A stretch of 64,000 bases of DNA from Achromobacter pestifer (GTDB lineage: Bacteria > Pseudomonadota > Gammaproteobacteria > Burkholderiales > Burkholderiaceae_B), in the NCBI RefSeq assembly GCF_902859625.1, contig NZ_CADIJX010000007.1, forward strand, positions 1-64,000, given 5' to 3'. Within the stretch, counting starts at the first letter, position 1; each line of letters starts with the position of its first letter. Below the pieces are notes generated by a model. It worked only from the letters and a program-made list of their open reading frames with translations, searched no databases and was not told where the DNA came from. This document shows, piece after piece, positions 63,246-64,000 of this stretch. The translations under genes were made by a program, and so were the position numbers.

Positions 63246-64000
63246 TGTCTGACTCGACCTCTCCCGCTTTCAGTCTGGAGTTCTTTCCTCCGCGCGACCT
63301 GGCCGGCCAGGAACGGCTGGTCCGCGCGGCCAAGCAGATGCTGGCCATCCAGCCCAAGTACGTCAGCGTGACATTCGGCGCGGGTGGTTCCACGCGCGCC
63401 GGCACGGCGGACGCCGTGCGCACGCTGAGCAACCTGGGTTGCGACGCGGCGCCTCACTTGTCGTGCGTGGGCGCCACGCGCCAGGAACTGCGGGACATTC
63501 TTCAGACCTACAAGAACGATGGCGTGCGGCGCGTGGTCGCCCTGCGCGGCGACCTGCCTTCGGGCATGGGCGGCGATGCGGGCGAACTGCGCTACGCCAA
63601 CGAACTGGTCTCGTTCATCCGCGAGGAAACCGGCGACTGGTTCCACATCGAAGTGGCGGCTTATCCCGAAATGCATCCGCAGGCGACCAACCCGTCGGCC
63701 GACCTGGACCATTTCGTCACCAAGGTGAACGCGGGCGCCGACGCGGCCATCACGCAGTACTTCTTCAACGCCGACGCCTATTTCGACTTCGTCGACCGGG
63801 CTCAGGCCAAGGGCGTTCGCGTGCCGATCGTGCCGGGCATCATGCCCATCACGAACCACACGCAGCTGCTGCGCTTCTCGGAAATGTGCGGGGCCGAAGT
63901 GCCGCGCTGGATTCGCCTGCGCCTGGCGGAGTTCGGTGACGACAAGGCATCCATCCGCGCCTTTGGCGTGGATGTGGTGACCGAGCTGTGCCAGACCCTG
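63245..64000 (+). CDS. metF: Methylenetetrahydrofolate reductase MetF (partial, runs off window)
   Basis: MetF reduces 5,10-methylene-THF to 5-methyl-THF, the methyl donor for methionine synthesis. The first 252 residues are visible: SFSLEFFPPRD, YVSVTFGAGGSTRAGT, HLSCVGATR, RRVVALRGDLP, EVAAYPEMHPQA, AITQYFFNADAYFDFVDRA and VPGIMPITNHTQLLRFSEMCGAEVPRWI. The last two are FAD and folate contact regions. The 3' end lies beyond base 64000. It is coupled to the small membrane protein gene by a TAATG overlap. Confidence 0.95.
   Translation, partial: MSDSTSPAFSLEFFPPRDLAGQERLVRAAKQMLAIQPKYVSVTFGAGGSTRAGTADAVRTLSNLGCDAAPHLSCVGATRQELRDILQTYKNDGVRRVVALRGDLPSGMGGDAGELRYANELVSFIREETGDWFHIEVAAYPEMHPQATNPSADLDHFVTKVNAGADAAITQYFFNADAYFDFVDRAQAKGVRVPIVPGIMPITNHTQLLRFSEMCGAEVPRWIRLRLAEFGDDKASIRAFGVDVVTELCQTL

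Overview
The window looks like a chromosomal segment of a high-GC betaproteobacterium of the family Alcaligenaceae (Achromobacter/Bordetella type). This rests on gene content and order: hslVU-dksA, xerC-DUF484-dapF with two lauroyl-transferase-like genes next to metK, a six-residue HslV propeptide, a cysteine-poor DksA, an S-adenosylhomocysteine riboswitch before ahcY, and a Bug-type (TctC) binding protein. No rRNA, tRNA, CRISPR array, transposase or prophage was seen.

Layout. (1) 1-2254: a repeat element, a LacI-type effector domain without an HTH, and lipA. (2) 2255-26741: a surface-polysaccharide island of two convergent transcription units that meet at 13041/13057. The plus-strand unit encodes a HAD-UbiA fusion, DprE1 and DprE2 homologues (a predicted polyprenyl-phosphate D-arabinofuranose pathway like that of mycobacteria), two GT-C-like membrane proteins, a GtrA flippase, a sugar epimerase, an FAD oxidoreductase and a methyltransferase. 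The minus-strand unit encodes dTDP-L-rhamnose synthesis (rfbBDAC), several glycosyltransferases, an RgpF-like protein, a GH99-like (WbsX) protein, a methyltransferase with a C-terminal coiled coil, and the Wzm/Wzt ABC exporter. Together they suggest a rhamnose-containing, ABC-exported O-polysaccharide that may be decorated in the periplasm with arabinofuranose. Parts of the plus-strand unit are visibly more AT-rich than the rest. (3) 26742-31708: cobalamin adenosyltransferase, a CusF-like protein, hslU, hslV, dksA and a COG0523 GTPase. (4) 32098-37249: a zinc locus with Zur, a Zur-box-like palindrome, a small membrane ORF, znuCBA, and a DUF1007/NicO pair resembling ZevAB. (5) 37254-43233: xerC, DUF484, dapF, two lipid A acyltransferase-like genes and metK. 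(6) 43265-54505: amidase, MHS-family transporter, double-domain AsnC-like regulator, a branched-chain-amino-acid-type ABC importer in which permease and both ATPases are fused in one chain, a polysaccharide-deacetylase-family hydrolase, a GntR regulator and a flavin reductase. (7) 54522-59606: a LysR-controlled catabolic operon with a Bug protein, LeuCD-like hydro-lyase subunits and a fluoroacetate-dehalogenase-like hydrolase. (8) 59686-64000: DUF1289, a GT4 glycosyltransferase, the SAH riboswitch, ahcY, a small four-TM protein and metF, which runs off the window.

The most interesting systems are the arabinofuranose donor pathway beside an ABC-type rhamnose polysaccharide cluster, the combined Znu/Zev zinc operon, and the fused LivM-LivG-LivF transporter. 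All functions are inferred from reading motifs in the sequence; no searches were run.
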